From: a candidate division Zixibacteria bacterium SM23_73_2
GTDB taxonomy: Bacteria; Zixibacteria; MSB-5A5; SM23-73-2
Direction: 5' to 3'
DNA length: 35,186 nucleotides
Assembly (NCBI GenBank): GCA_001304315.1
Contig: LJUW01000007.1
Coordinates: 1 to 35,186, forward strand
Shown: piece by piece, positions 9,322 through 19,523 of the stretch
Layout of the letters: the number at the start of each line of letters is the position of its first letter
How positions within the stretch are numbered: the stretch's first letter is position 1
Translations under genes and position numbers: made by a program
Notes under the pieces: generated by a model
Database searches by the model: none
What the model saw: only the letters and a program-made list of their open reading frames with translations
Told to the model about the DNA's origin: nothing

Positions 9322-10587
9322 TTGAAAGTTCAGGTTAACAAAGAGAAGGACTGGAAAAGAACTTTAGAGATAGAGATAGAAAAGGAGGAGGTGGAGAAAG
9401 AATACCAACAGGCTTTTAAGGAGATAAAAAATAAATCGAAAATCCCGGGATTCCGCCCGGGAAAAGCCCCCCTGGCTATAATCAAATCCAGGTACCAGGA
9501 CGTTGCCACCGGAGATGTGATGAGAAATCTGGTTCCCAGGGCTTACCAGGATGCTTTAAAGGAGAGTAATTTAATACCCGTCTCTGACCCGGTTTTAAAG
9601 GAAATCGATCTTAAGCCCGGTTCTCCTTTGAAATTCAAAGCTGAAATAGAAATACTCCCCCAGGTGGAGGTGAAGGATTACCGGGGTCTGGCAATTACCA
9701 AAAGGAAATTCGAAGTTAAGGATGAGGATCTGGATAAAAACATCGAGTTTTTGAAAGAGCAAAACGCAACCTTAAATCCGGTGGAAAGAAAAGCCAAAGA
9801 AGGTGATTTTATACTGGTGGATCTGGAGAAACTGCCGGGAAATGGGGTAAAGGGGGAAAAAGCCGCTGATCAGCAGGTCCTTTTGGGCAAAAACCTTTTG
9901 CCTGAGTTTTTCGATGCTTTTTTAAATTCCCGGGCAGGCGAACAAAAGGATTTCGAGGTGTCCTATCCTGACAATTACCGGGACAAGGAGCTGGCCAACA
10001 AAAAAGTCAAGTACAGGGTACAGATAAAGGAGGTAAAGGAGAAGGTCTATCCTGAGATGGATGATTCCTTTGCCAAAACCTGTGGTTTTTCAGATCTTCT
10101 GGATATGAGGCTGAAAATAAGAAAGGATTTAGAAAGGAAAGCTGAGGAGGAGAGCGTAAGGGATTTGCAAGACCAGCTGATAAAAAAGGTCATAGAGAAA
10201 AACGACTTCGAGGTACCGGAAAGCTATGTGAAAAATTCATTGGATTCGGTGGTGGAGGATTTCAAGAAAAATTACGAAAAAATAGATGAGGAAAAGATAA
10301 AAGAGCAATATCAGGATCTAATAAAGAATGGATTCAAATGGAAACTACTTCTGCATCAGATAGCAGAAAAGGAAAGGATGGAGGTTTCCTCCGAGGACGT
10401 GAAAGACTGGACCCAGAACTTTGCCAAAAACAACAATCTCACCCTTGAGAAGGCCAGGGAGTTTTTAGCCAAGCAGAAGAAGCTGGAGGACCTAAAGGAG
10501 ACCATCCTGGAGAAAAAGGTCCTAAACCTGCTTGAAAGAAACGCCATAATAGTTGAAGACCAAAAAATAGATACCAAGGAAAAATAG
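9322..10587 (+). CDS. tig: Trigger factor
   Basis: A ribosome-bound chaperone that meets nascent chains at the exit tunnel. The 421-residue protein has the N-terminal ribosome-binding domain with the signature [10 protein letters not shown] (near 41-50), a central FKBP-like prolyl isomerase domain (about 150-240, somewhat reduced) and a helical C-terminal domain rich in Lys and Glu. The start is TTG, supported by AAGGAG 5 bases before it. It is followed 14 bases later by clpP, the classic tig-clpP order. ClpX, which normally comes next, is absent from the window. Confidence 0.96.
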   Translation: MKVQVNKEKDWKRTLEIEIEKEEVEKEYQQAFKEIKNKSKIPGFRPGKAPLAIIKSRYQDVATGDVMRNLVPRAYQDALKESNLIPVSDPVLKEIDLKPGSPLKFKAEIEILPQVEVKDYRGLAITKRKFEVKDEDLDKNIEFLKEQNATLNPVERKAKEGDFILVDLEKLPGNGVKGEKAADQQVLLGKNLLPEFFDAFLNSRAGEQKDFEVSYPDNYRDKELANKKVKYRVQIKEVKEKVYPEMDDSFAKTCGFSDLLDMRLKIRKDLERKAEEESVRDLQDQLIKKVIEKNDFEVPESYVKNSLDSVVEDFKKNYEKIDEEKIKEQYQDLIKNGFKWKLLLHQIAEKERMEVSSEDVKDWTQNFAKNNNLTLEKAREFLAKQKKLEDLKETILEKKVLNLLERNAIIVEDQKIDTKEK

Positions 10588-10601
10588 AAAAGGAGCGATC
10601 C

Positions 10602-11189
10602 ATGACCTTAGTTCCCATAGTCGTTGAGCAGACCGGCAGAGGAGAGAGGGCTTACGACATCTTCTCGAGGCTTTTAAAGGACAGGATTATCTTCATCGGC
10701 TCTCCGATAGACGACAACGTTGCCAACCTGGTCATCGCCCAGTTGCTTTTTCTGGAGGCTGAGGATACGGACAAGGACATCAACATCTACATCAACAGCC
10801 CCGGCGGAATTGTTCCCTCCGGGCTGGCTATCTACGACACCATGCAGTTCGTCAAGCCCGACATCGCCACCACCTGCGTGGGCATGGCAGCTTCCATTGC
10901 AGCTTTGCTTTTGGCAGCCGGAACGAAAAACAAAAGGGCAGCTCTGCCCCATTCCCGGATGATGATCCACCAGCCCTGGGGAGGGATCCAGGGTCAGGTA
11001 ACTGACATCGAGATCCACACCAAGGAGATGGTGATCACCAGAAAAATAATTAATGAAATTTTAGCCTCTCACACCGGCCAGCCCATAGAGAAGATCGAGA
11101 AGGACACTGACAGAAACTTCTTTATGTCCCCCCAGGAGGCAAAGGATTATGGTTTGGTGGATGAGATCTATGCTAAAAGGAAAAAATAA
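10602..11189 (+). CDS. clpP: ATP-dependent Clp protease proteolytic subunit
   Basis: ClpP forms the 14-subunit barrel that degrades proteins unfolded by ClpX/ClpA. The protein has 195 residues, aligns without gaps to ordinary ClpPs and carries the nucleophile Ser98 (VGMAAS) and His123 (MMIHQPWGG). The third triad residue, normally Asp172 in a DTDRD motif, is Asn here (KDTDRNFF; codon AAC at 11115-11117). A natural Asn at this site is known in Listeria ClpP1, which is poorly active on its own. AAGGAG precedes the ATG. The spacing after tig is 14 bases. It is probably still a protease, with altered activation, or it pairs with another ClpP elsewhere in the genome. Confidence 0.96.
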   Translation: MTLVPIVVEQTGRGERAYDIFSRLLKDRIIFIGSPIDDNVANLVIAQLLFLEAEDTDKDINIYINSPGGIVPSGLAIYDTMQFVKPDIATTCVGMAASIAALLLAAGTKNKRAALPHSRMMIHQPWGGIQGQVTDIEIHTKEMVITRKIINEILASHTGQPIEKIEKDTDRNFFMSPQEAKDYGLVDEIYAKRKK

Positions 11190-11265
11190 TTATCGGAGAA
11201 TAATAAAACGCTTTACTTTAGAAATTCAAAACGTCAACTCTTAATAATATAAGTTTTAATGGAAG

Positions 11266-11940
11266 ATGGAAAAATATAAATGCGAGTTCATTGAATTTTT
11301 GGTAAAGAAGAAAGCTCTGGAGTTCGGCGAGTTCGTGCTTAAAAGCAAAAGGATTTCCCCCTACTTTTTCAACACCGGAAAATTCGATGATGGCGAAAGC
11401 GTATCCCAGTTAGGATATTTTTATGCCAAAAAAATAACCGAGGACATAGGAGTTGATAAATTCGACATACTCTTTGGTCCCGCTTACAAGGGAATACCTC
11501 TGGCTCTGGCAACATCCATTGCATTAAAAGAACGTTTTGAAATCAACAGGTCATTTGCCTTTGACAGAAAAATTGCCAAAGACCACGGGGAAAAAGGTCT
11601 TTTCGTGGGTGCGAAAATCGAGGAGGGCAAAAGGATTTTGATTTTGGACGATGTCTTCACCACCGGAGAGACCAAACAGAACTTGATTGACGCCATAAAC
11701 AGTGTGGCTGACGTTTCCTATGCTGGTGTTCTGATCTCTTTGGACCGGGAGGAGAAGGATGATTCCGGCAAAAGCGCCATAGCCGAGTTCACCCAGAAAA
11801 CCAAAATTCCGGTCCTCTCCATTCTAAAAATCTCTGAGGTGACAGAATACCTTTATAACAAAGAGATAGACGGTAAAATCTACATAGATTCGGAGGTAAA
11901 AAAGAAGTTAGATAACTATCTTTCTAAATATGGAATTTAA
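11266..11940 (+). CDS. pyrE: Orotate phosphoribosyltransferase
   Basis: It transfers a phosphoribosyl group from PRPP to orotate to form OMP in pyrimidine synthesis. The 224-residue protein has the E. coli-type N-terminal LKSKRISPYFFNTGKF (res 25-40), FGPAYKGIPLA at 70-80, the flexible Lys-rich loop RKIAKDHGEKG at 101-111 and the PRPP motif ILILDDVFTTGET at 124-136. The ribosome site before the ATG at 11266 is weak; no better in-frame start lies upstream. No other pyrimidine gene is next to it; the gap after clpP is 76 bases. Confidence 0.93.
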   Translation: MEKYKCEFIEFLVKKKALEFGEFVLKSKRISPYFFNTGKFDDGESVSQLGYFYAKKITEDIGVDKFDILFGPAYKGIPLALATSIALKERFEINRSFAFDRKIAKDHGEKGLFVGAKIEEGKRILILDDVFTTGETKQNLIDAINSVADVSYAGVLISLDREEKDDSGKSAIAEFTQKTKIPVLSILKISEVTEYLYNKEIDGKIYIDSEVKKKLDNYLSKYGI

Positions 11941-12030
11941 AAAATAATTTAAAACCCTCTAATTCTTTAAAAGGAAAAAAACTAAAAAACGAATTTTTAA
12001 AGGATTTGAAGTAAATCTTTAAGGATTTTT

Positions 12031-13903
<1,873 letters not shown>

Positions 13904-13909
13904 TTATTT

Positions 13910-13932
13910 GGAGCGCAACAACTTGTTGTTGC
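13910..13932 (+). repeat. GGAG-headed hairpin, GCAACAAC arms
   Basis: GGAGC followed by an 8-bp stem GCAACAAC/GTTGTTGC (13915-13922 with 13925-13932) and a 2-base loop. A close relative lies 34 bases on. Confidence 0.65.
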
Positions 13933-13965
13933 ATAATGAACAAATGAAAACATTACTACAAATTA

Positions 13966-13995
13966 GGAGTGCAACAATTTTTGTTGCTCTTTTTA
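13966..13995 (+). terminator. GGAG-headed hairpin acting as purA terminator
   Basis: GGAGT, then a 7-bp stem GCAACAA/TTGTTGC with a 3-base T loop, followed by CTC and five T. The hairpin plus T-run fits intrinsic termination of purA, while the GGAG head and arms repeat the unit at 13910-13932, so a REP-like element may have been adopted as a terminator. Confidence 0.55.
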
Positions 13996-14087
13996 TCTAA
14001 AATAAGTTCTTATAAATATTTTATCTCGTACCAGGTCACCAAATCTAACGCAATACGAATAAAGAAAAATTGCTTTTCCCTCACATT

Positions 14088-14139
14088 TATCTCTGGAGTG
14101 TTAGCCTTCAGGCTAACTTGGACAAGCGTAAGCTTGACC
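14088..14139 (+). repeat. GGAG-headed double hairpin, copy A
   Basis: Positions 14088-14121 are identical to 14342-14375 (34 bases). GGAGT at 14095 leads an 8-bp stem GTTAGCCT/AGGCTAAC (14100-14117, loop TC). A second, smaller hairpin CAAGC/GCTTG lies at 14123-14136. Confidence 0.75.
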
Positions 14140-14163
14140 CAATTTTTGTATTAATGAAGTTCG

Positions 14164-14247
14164 TAGGTCGATCCGAAGGATTGATCCTTTAGATCGATTT
14201 TCCAAAATCGACATTTTTATTTTGTCGAAATTGGAATTTCGACCTAC
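14164..14247. repeat. GTAG-headed cruciform of nested hairpins
   Basis: The outer arms GTAGGTCGA (14164-14172) and TCGACCTAC (14239-14247) are complementary. Between them are further hairpins: GATCC.../GGATC, CGATTTT-CC-AAAATCG, and GTCGAAATT-GG-AATTTCGAC (9 bp) ending at the outer arm. The whole can fold as a branched cruciform. Confidence 0.65.
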
Positions 14248-14270
14248 CTCTTTTTCTCACATAGAAAAAT

Positions 14271-14292
14271 GCACGAATAAATTCGTACCTAC
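14271..14292 (-). repeat. Small GTAG-headed hairpin
   Basis: On the minus strand GTAGGT is followed by ACGAAT-TT-ATTCGT and GC. It has the same GTAGGT head as the cruciform at 14164. Confidence 0.5.
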
Positions 14293-14341
14293 AAATCTTA
14301 AAAAAATTATTTTGTCAGACTTTCGGATTTTACACTTCGCG

Positions 14342-14392
14342 TATCTCTGGAGTGTTAGCCTTCAGGCTAACTTGGTCAGGCATAGCCTGACC
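14342..14392 (+). repeat. GGAG-headed double hairpin, copy B
   Basis: The 34-base direct repeat of copy A, then a different second hairpin GGTCAGGC-ATA-GCCTGACC (14374-14392). The first hairpin is conserved exactly, while the second has been exchanged. Confidence 0.75.
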
Positions 14393-14411
14393 TGATTTAT
14401 GTGTTCATTGA

Positions 14412-14455
14412 GTAAACCCTTTGGGTTTACAAGTCAAGCTGAAGCTTGACACTCC
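14412..14455 (-). repeat. GGAG-headed double hairpin, inverted relative
   Basis: Read on the minus strand from 14455: GGAGT, hairpin GTCAAGCT-TC-AGCTTGAC, CTT, then hairpin GTAAACCC-AAA-GGGTTTAC. It has the same plan as copies A and B with changed arms. It ends 5 bases before the rluD stop. Confidence 0.65.
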
Positions 14456-14460
14456 CGAAG

Positions 14461-15438
14461 TTATCCCTCTTTCTCTTCTCTCAATTCTCTTAGCACCCTC
14501 TCCATATCCTCCGGCAAATCAATTTCAAACTCCACATACTTTTCCGTTCTCGGATGAATGAAACCTAATTTTTTAGAATGAAGCGCCTGTCTGTCGATCA
14601 GCTTTAAAAGATGATTGGCAAAATCTTTATCTTTTGAGTTCGAAATACTTTTAATCCACCTCTGGCACCCGCCGTAATCGGGATCCCCTAAAATGGGATG
14701 CCCCATAAATGAGAGATGAACCCTTATCTGGTGAGTCCTGCCAGTCAAGATTCCAATTGAAAGTAAATCGCAGAGCCCAAACCTCTCCAAAACCTTATAT
14801 TCGGTAATAGCTTCCCTCCCTTTGATTCCGGAAACCTTCATCCTCTTTCTATCAACAGCCGATCTTCCAATCGATGCCTCGATCCTTCCCTCATCCAGAG
14901 GCATAGTACCCCAGGTTATCGCATAATATCTTTTTAAAATGGTCCTCCGGCTAAGCTGAGATGAAAGTTTCTCGTGAGCAAAATCGTTTTTCGCAACCAC
15001 CAGAAGACCGGAGGTCCCCTTATCCAGCCGGTGAACTATCCCCGGACGTAAATACCCGGATACACCTGAGAGCTCTTTGCAGTGATAAAGCAATGCATTA
15101 ACCAGGGTATTATCCGGATTACCGTAAGCTGGATGAACCACCATCCCAGCAGGCTTATCCACCACCAGCAGGTCTTCATCCTCGTAAACGATGTCAACCG
15201 GTATTTTCTGAGGTTTTGCTTTCATCTCCTTTGGCGGGGGTATCTCAATTTCTATTCTATCCCCTGATTTGATCTTGTAGTGAGACTTTACTGGATTTTT
15301 ATTAATCAGTATTTTCTTATCCGAGATAAGTTTCTGTATCCTGGAGCGGGAAATACCCAAACCCTGTTCAGTCAAAAACAGATCCAGCCTTTTCCTCTCA
15401 GAGCTTTTATCTACCCTAAGCTCAACTTTCTGCGACAT
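14461..15438 (-). CDS. rluD: Ribosomal large-subunit pseudouridine synthase RluD-type
   Basis: It isomerises uridines in 23S rRNA (helix 69 for E. coli RluD). The 325-residue protein has an N-terminal S4 RNA-binding domain (res about 18-62) and a catalytic domain with RPGIVHRLDKGTSGLL (131-145), the catalytic Asp139, and the later GRTHQIRVHLSFMGHPILGD. It starts 3 bases after the lspA stop and is the last gene of the ileS operon. Family members differ in target site, so RluD versus RluA/RluC specificity is inferred from the S4 domain and context. Confidence 0.9.
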   Translation of the reverse strand: MSQKVELRVDKSSERKRLDLFLTEQGLGISRSRIQKLISDKKILINKNPVKSHYKIKSGDRIEIEIPPPKEMKAKPQKIPVDIVYEDEDLLVVDKPAGMVVHPAYGNPDNTLVNALLYHCKELSGVSGYLRPGIVHRLDKGTSGLLVVAKNDFAHEKLSSQLSRRTILKRYYAITWGTMPLDEGRIEASIGRSAVDRKRMKVSGIKGREAITEYKVLERFGLCDLLSIGILTGRTHQIRVHLSFMGHPILGDPDYGGCQRWIKSISNSKDKDFANHLLKLIDRQALHSKKLGFIHPRTEKYVEFEIDLPEDMERVLRELREEKEG

Positions 15439-15441
15439 AAT

Positions 15442-15945
15442 CTATCTTTTAAAAGGAAGGATAACCAGGATAATGATTAAAGCCATACCGCAGGTAACCG
15501 ATGCATCTGCCAGGTTGAAAACCGGCCAGCGATCAAGATTAATTATCCCCGGAATATTCAGGTTGAAAAAATCGAAATCCAAAAAATCTAAAACCTGACC
15601 GAAGCGCAAACGGTCAAAGATATTGCCTAAAGCTCCACCCAAAATCAGCGCCCACCCCAGCCTGAAGAGACCGGTCTCAAATCTGGCATAAAAGAAAAAA
15701 TACGAAGCTAAAAAAATAGCAAAAATTGCAATGACAGTATACCAGGTTCCGGAAAAAAGCCTGGTTCCGAAAACTCCCCCGGGATTTAAAATGTAGGTTA
15801 TTTTAAAAAAATTGCCCAAAACCGAAACCGAATCTCCTAAATTCAAGTTTCTGGTAACCAGAGTCTTGGACAGCTGATCTAAGACAAGTATCAAAATAGA
15901 TACCCCCAAAAGATAAAGATTTTTGGGGGAATCATTTTTACCCAT
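15442..15945 (-). CDS. lspA: Lipoprotein signal peptidase
   Basis: The membrane aspartyl protease that removes signal peptides from lipoproteins after diacylglyceryl transfer. Starting at ATG 15945 it has 167 residues with four membrane segments. The catalytic aspartates are Asp120 (GQVLDFLDF) and Asp147 (FNLADASV). The supporting motifs are VLDQLSK at 21-27, NPGGVFG at 54-60 and GGALGNIFDR at 103-112. A longer open frame to 16020 would overlap the TraR gene and adds a charged, atypical N-terminus, so I reject it. The two lipoprotein PPIases elsewhere in this window are expected substrates. Confidence 0.93.
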   Translation of the reverse strand: MGKNDSPKNLYLLGVSILILVLDQLSKTLVTRNLNLGDSVSVLGNFFKITYILNPGGVFGTRLFSGTWYTVIAIFAIFLASYFFFYARFETGLFRLGWALILGGALGNIFDRLRFGQVLDFLDFDFFNLNIPGIINLDRWPVFNLADASVTCGMALIIILVILPFKR

Positions 15946-15965
15946 TACAAAAATCCAATCCCTTT

Positions 15966-16355
15966 TTATCGGCTCTGCTTTAGTTTTTCCTTCTCCTCCT
16001 TCTCCTTGCACTGAATGCAAAGCCTGGCATGGGGAACCGCCTCAAGCCTGGCCCGGCTAATCACTTTACCGCATTCAAAACATTTGCCGTAGGTCTTGTT
16101 CTGTATCCTCCTCAAAGCCTCGTTAATGTGATACAGAAGCCTTCCATCCTTGGAAGCTAAGAGAAAAGCCTTTTCCCTCTCCATCGCATCGGTCCCCTGG
16201 TCAGCCATGTGATAGGAATAGGAGGAGACATCACCGGATGCATCCTTTAGGGTCGTCTCCAAAGCTGCCTTTTTCAGATTTCCCATCTCCGAAATCAACT
16301 TGTTTCGCTTCTCCAGAAGCAAAGCCTCGAACTTATCTAAATCTTTCTTTTTCAT
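15966..16355 (-). CDS. TraR/DksA-family zinc-finger protein
   Basis: A 129-residue protein with an N-terminal coiled coil (MKKKDLDKFEALLLEKRNK...) and a C4 zinc finger CFEC...CIQC near the C-terminus, followed by a Lys/Glu tail. DksA relatives insert the coiled coil into the RNA polymerase secondary channel and adjust stress transcription. The ATG at 16355 is one base past the ileS stop with AGGA before it; a 17-residue upstream extension would overlap ileS and has no ribosome site. The full four-Cys set suggests it binds zinc, unlike redox-type relatives. A TraR/DksA gene between ileS and lspA is a known FCB-type arrangement. Confidence 0.88.
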   Translation of the reverse strand: MKKKDLDKFEALLLEKRNKLISEMGNLKKAALETTLKDASGDVSSYSYHMADQGTDAMEREKAFLLASKDGRLLYHINEALRRIQNKTYGKCFECGKVISRARLEAVPHARLCIQCKEKEEKEKLKQSR

Positions 16356-16356
16356 C

Positions 16357-19300
16357 TCATTTTTCCTGTATGATTCTGGAGACGGAGAGTTTTGCTTTCT
16401 CTCCATTTATATTCCATTCTCCAGAATACTCACCGTCTTTACCCGTCCTGGTAATCTTTTGGGCTAACGTCTCCTTTTTAATGTATTCTTGGTATCTATC
16501 AACTGCTAAATTAAGTCTGTCTGAACTTTTGATATCCACCGTTATCTTATCCATAACCTCAAAACCTGCCGACTTTCTCATGTTCTGAATCTTGTTAACC
16601 AGCTCTCTTGCAAATCCCTCGTCCTTTAAGTCTTCATTTAATACGACAAAAAGAAAAACTTTATAGCCAAAATCTGATTCCACCACCCAGCCATCTTTTC
16701 CCTCCTCCCCGATAGCAACCTCTTCTGAATTTAAATCGTATATCTCCCCCTCAAGCTTTAGCGAAAATTTACCCTCTTTTCTGAATTTTTTCAGATCGTC
16801 CTGAGAAAAAGTTAAAATCTTTTCTGCCACCTTTTTTGCCTTCTCCCCTAATTTAGGACCCAGAAGGCTGAAATTGGGATGTGCCCTTAAAGTTAAAAGA
16901 GACGAATCGTCAGTGATCACCTCCACTTCTTTGACGTTAACCTCTTCTTTTACCAGATCAAAAAGATCCGAGGCTTTCTTCTTCAGTTTCTGGTAAGGAA
17001 GCTTCACCTTGAGCTTCTCCAGAGGCTGCCTGATCTTTATCTTAGCCTTATTTCTCACTGCCCTTCCCAGAGAGGCTATCCTTTTAATGCCCTCCATCCC
17101 TTCCTCTAAGTCGGGATCTATTAAATTATCCTGGGCTCGGGCATAGAAGTCAAGGTGAACGCTTTGTTTTTTTCCATTCTGGTCTTTGGCAGAAAGCTGC
17201 TGGTAAAGCTCCTCGGAGATGAAGGGAATGTAAGGGGCTAAGAGCTTGATTAAAGATAAGAGTGTTTCCCACAGGGTGAGGTAAGCATCCACCTTATCTT
17301 TTTCCATGCCCGATCCCCAGTACCTTCTCCGGTTGCGCCTGACATACCAGTTGGATAGATCCTCGATTAAGAAATCCTGCATATTCCGTGCAGCTCTGGT
17401 TACATCATAGCTGTCCAGGCTACGGTTAACCTTATTTATCAAAGAGTTCAACCGAGAGATCAGCCAGCGATCGATCAAAGGTCTTTTTTCAACTGGTGAA
17501 TTATATTTGCTTGGATCGAAATCATCTATATTAGCGTAAAGCGCAAAAAATGTATATGAGTTTCGCAAGGTGCTCAAAAGTTTTCTTCCCACCTCGGTTA
17601 TTGCCTCCTTTGAGACCCGGGTGGGAAACCAGGGATGGCTCACCGAGATCAGATACCATCTCAAAGCATCCGCACCCTGAACATCCAGAACCTCCCAGGG
17701 ATCGATAACGTTCCCCTTGGACTTGCTCATCTTAGCCCCGTCTTTATCCTGGATCATTTCGATCACTATCACGTTCTTGTAGGAAGATTTTTCGAAAAGA
17801 AAAACAGATATTGCCAGAAGGCTGTAAAACCATCCCCGGGTCTGATCCACCCCCTCGGAGATGAAATTGCTCGGAAAATTAGATTTGAATTCATCCTGGT
17901 TCTCAAAGGGATAGTGCCACTGGGCAAAGGGCATGGATCCCGTATCAAACCAGCAGTCGATCACCTCGGGAGTCCTCTTCATCAAACCGGAACAGTTGGG
18001 GCATTTGAAGGTTATGGTATCGATCATCGGCTTGTGAAGATCGAGATTTTCAGGAAGCCTCCCTGCAAGCTCCCCAAGCTCCTTTATCGATGAGATTGTT
18101 TTTTTCTCCCCGCACGATTCGCAAATCCAGATGTTTAAAGGGGTTCCCCAGAACCTCTCCCTGGAAAGAGCCCAATCCACGTTCCCCTCCAGCCATTCCC
18201 CGAAACGACCGGTCCCTATCTCCGGGGGCTGCCAGTTGATTTTCCGGTTGCTGGAAATCAGCTTATCCTTGTAAGCCGTAGTCTTGATATACCAGGATTT
18301 TCTGGCGTAATAGACTAAAGGAGATTCGCATCTCCAGCAGAACGGGTAGGTGTGCAGATATTTACCGCTGTCAAAGAGGAGCTTTCTTTTTTTTAAATCC
18401 TCCAGGATCAAAGGATCCGCATCCTTAACAAACATACCCTGCCAGGGGGTAACCTCCTGGGTGAATTCCCCGACCTCATCCACCGGCTGAACCAGGGGCA
18501 GAGAATATACCCTGGAAAGCTTGTAATCATCCTCACCAAAAGCAGGTGCTATATGTACGATTCCAGTCCCTTCCTCCAGGGAAACAAAATCAGCTAAGGT
18601 AACGTAAAAAGCCCTGGATCTGTCTATTTTCACAAACTCATAAAGAGGTTTGTATCTTTTTCCTTCTAATTTTTTGCCCTTGAACTCCTCCAGGATTTTA
18701 AAATCATCTTTTAAAACCGAATCAAGAAGGGCTTTTGCCAAAATCAGCCTCTCGCCCTTATATTCCACCTTGGCATATATTAACTCAGAACCAAAAGCCA
18801 ATGCCACGTTGGAGATCAAGGTCCAGGGAGTGGTAGTCCATACCAGAAAATAAGTCCCTTTTTCATCCTCAAGCTCCATCTTAACGAAAACGGAAGGGTC
18901 CTCCACCTCCTCATATCCCTGTGCTACCTCGTGGCTGGAAAGGGCAGTTCCGCACCGGGGGCAATAGGGAACTATCTTATACCCCTGATAGATTAATCCT
19001 TTTTTAAAGTACTCGGACAAACTCCACCAGACCGACTCGATGTATTCATTTGAGCAGGTGATGTAAGCATCGTTGAGATCCAGCCAGTACCCCATCCTTT
19101 TGGTTAACTCATCCCATTCCTTAACGTACCTGAAAACGCTCTCCCTGCATTTGGTGTTGAACTTCGCTATGCCATATTTTTCAATATCCGCCTTGGTTTT
19201 TAATCCCAGCTCCTTCTCCACCTCGATCTCCACCGGAAGACCATGGGTATCCCATCCAGCCTTTCGGTCCACCCGAAAACCTTTCATGGTCTTGTACCTA

Positions 19301-19512
19301 CAGATCAAATCCTTGATCGTCCTGGAGATAACGTGGTGAATTCCTGGCTTTCCGTTGGCTGTGGGCGGACCCTCATAGAAAACGAAATGAGGCGAGTCCT
19401 TTCTTATCGAGATGCTCTTTTCAAAAATTTTATTCTTCTCCCAGAAAGACAAAATCTCTTTCTCCATCTGGGGAAAGTTAAAATCCTCCTTTATCTCCTT
19501 GTATCTTTTCAC
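16357..19512 (-). CDS. ileS: Isoleucyl-tRNA synthetase
   Basis: It charges tRNA-Ile. The 1051-residue protein has the class I HIGH-type motif as GIHH (res 57-60, in GPPTANGKPGIHHV), the CP1 editing domain (TTTPWTLISNVALAF, then GIVHIAPAFGEDD) and KMSKS at 594-598. Cysteine pairs CWRC and CESC...CPNC suggest zinc sites. The length and long C-terminal part with the SAGFEVMDKI segment match the larger, eukaryote-like IleS type rather than the roughly 930-residue E. coli type; members of that type are often insensitive to mupirocin, which is inference here. It starts 11 bases after punA and heads traR-lspA-rluD. Confidence 0.96.
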   Translation of the reverse strand: MKRYKEIKEDFNFPQMEKEILSFWEKNKIFEKSISIRKDSPHFVFYEGPPTANGKPGIHHVISRTIKDLICRYKTMKGFRVDRKAGWDTHGLPVEIEVEKELGLKTKADIEKYGIAKFNTKCRESVFRYVKEWDELTKRMGYWLDLNDAYITCSNEYIESVWWSLSEYFKKGLIYQGYKIVPYCPRCGTALSSHEVAQGYEEVEDPSVFVKMELEDEKGTYFLVWTTTPWTLISNVALAFGSELIYAKVEYKGERLILAKALLDSVLKDDFKILEEFKGKKLEGKRYKPLYEFVKIDRSRAFYVTLADFVSLEEGTGIVHIAPAFGEDDYKLSRVYSLPLVQPVDEVGEFTQEVTPWQGMFVKDADPLILEDLKKRKLLFDSGKYLHTYPFCWRCESPLVYYARKSWYIKTTAYKDKLISSNRKINWQPPEIGTGRFGEWLEGNVDWALSRERFWGTPLNIWICESCGEKKTISSIKELGELAGRLPENLDLHKPMIDTITFKCPNCSGLMKRTPEVIDCWFDTGSMPFAQWHYPFENQDEFKSNFPSNFISEGVDQTRGWFYSLLAISVFLFEKSSYKNVIVIEMIQDKDGAKMSKSKGNVIDPWEVLDVQGADALRWYLISVSHPWFPTRVSKEAITEVGRKLLSTLRNSYTFFALYANIDDFDPSKYNSPVEKRPLIDRWLISRLNSLINKVNRSLDSYDVTRAARNMQDFLIEDLSNWYVRRNRRRYWGSGMEKDKVDAYLTLWETLLSLIKLLAPYIPFISEELYQQLSAKDQNGKKQSVHLDFYARAQDNLIDPDLEEGMEGIKRIASLGRAVRNKAKIKIRQPLEKLKVKLPYQKLKKKASDLFDLVKEEVNVKEVEVITDDSSLLTLRAHPNFSLLGPKLGEKAKKVAEKILTFSQDDLKKFRKEGKFSLKLEGEIYDLNSEEVAIGEEGKDGWVVESDFGYKVFLFVVLNEDLKDEGFARELVNKIQNMRKSAGFEVMDKITVDIKSSDRLNLAVDRYQEYIKKETLAQKITRTGKDGEYSGEWNINGEKAKLSVSRIIQEK

Positions 19513-19523
19513 CGTCTCACCTT

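Larger units (their letters stand above)
13904..14460. other. Convergent intergenic region packed with REP-like hairpins
   Basis: This 557-base gap separates the 3' ends of purA (plus) and rluD (minus). It contains no gene I can support. It holds at least seven hairpin units: two GCAACAA hairpins, two copies of a 34-base direct repeat, one inverted relative of that repeat, a large GTAG-headed cruciform and a small GTAG-headed hairpin. Each is listed separately. Confidence 0.75.

Noticed and set aside
13904-14460. A CRISPR array in the repeat-rich gap
   Set aside because: Repeats are not evenly spaced, copies differ in their second hairpin, spacers are lacking and no cas gene is in the window.
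15946-16020. A 25-residue N-terminal extension of LspA
   Set aside because: It overlaps the TraR/DksA gene, is highly charged and unlike any LspA; the ATG at 15945 gives a normal 167-residue protein.
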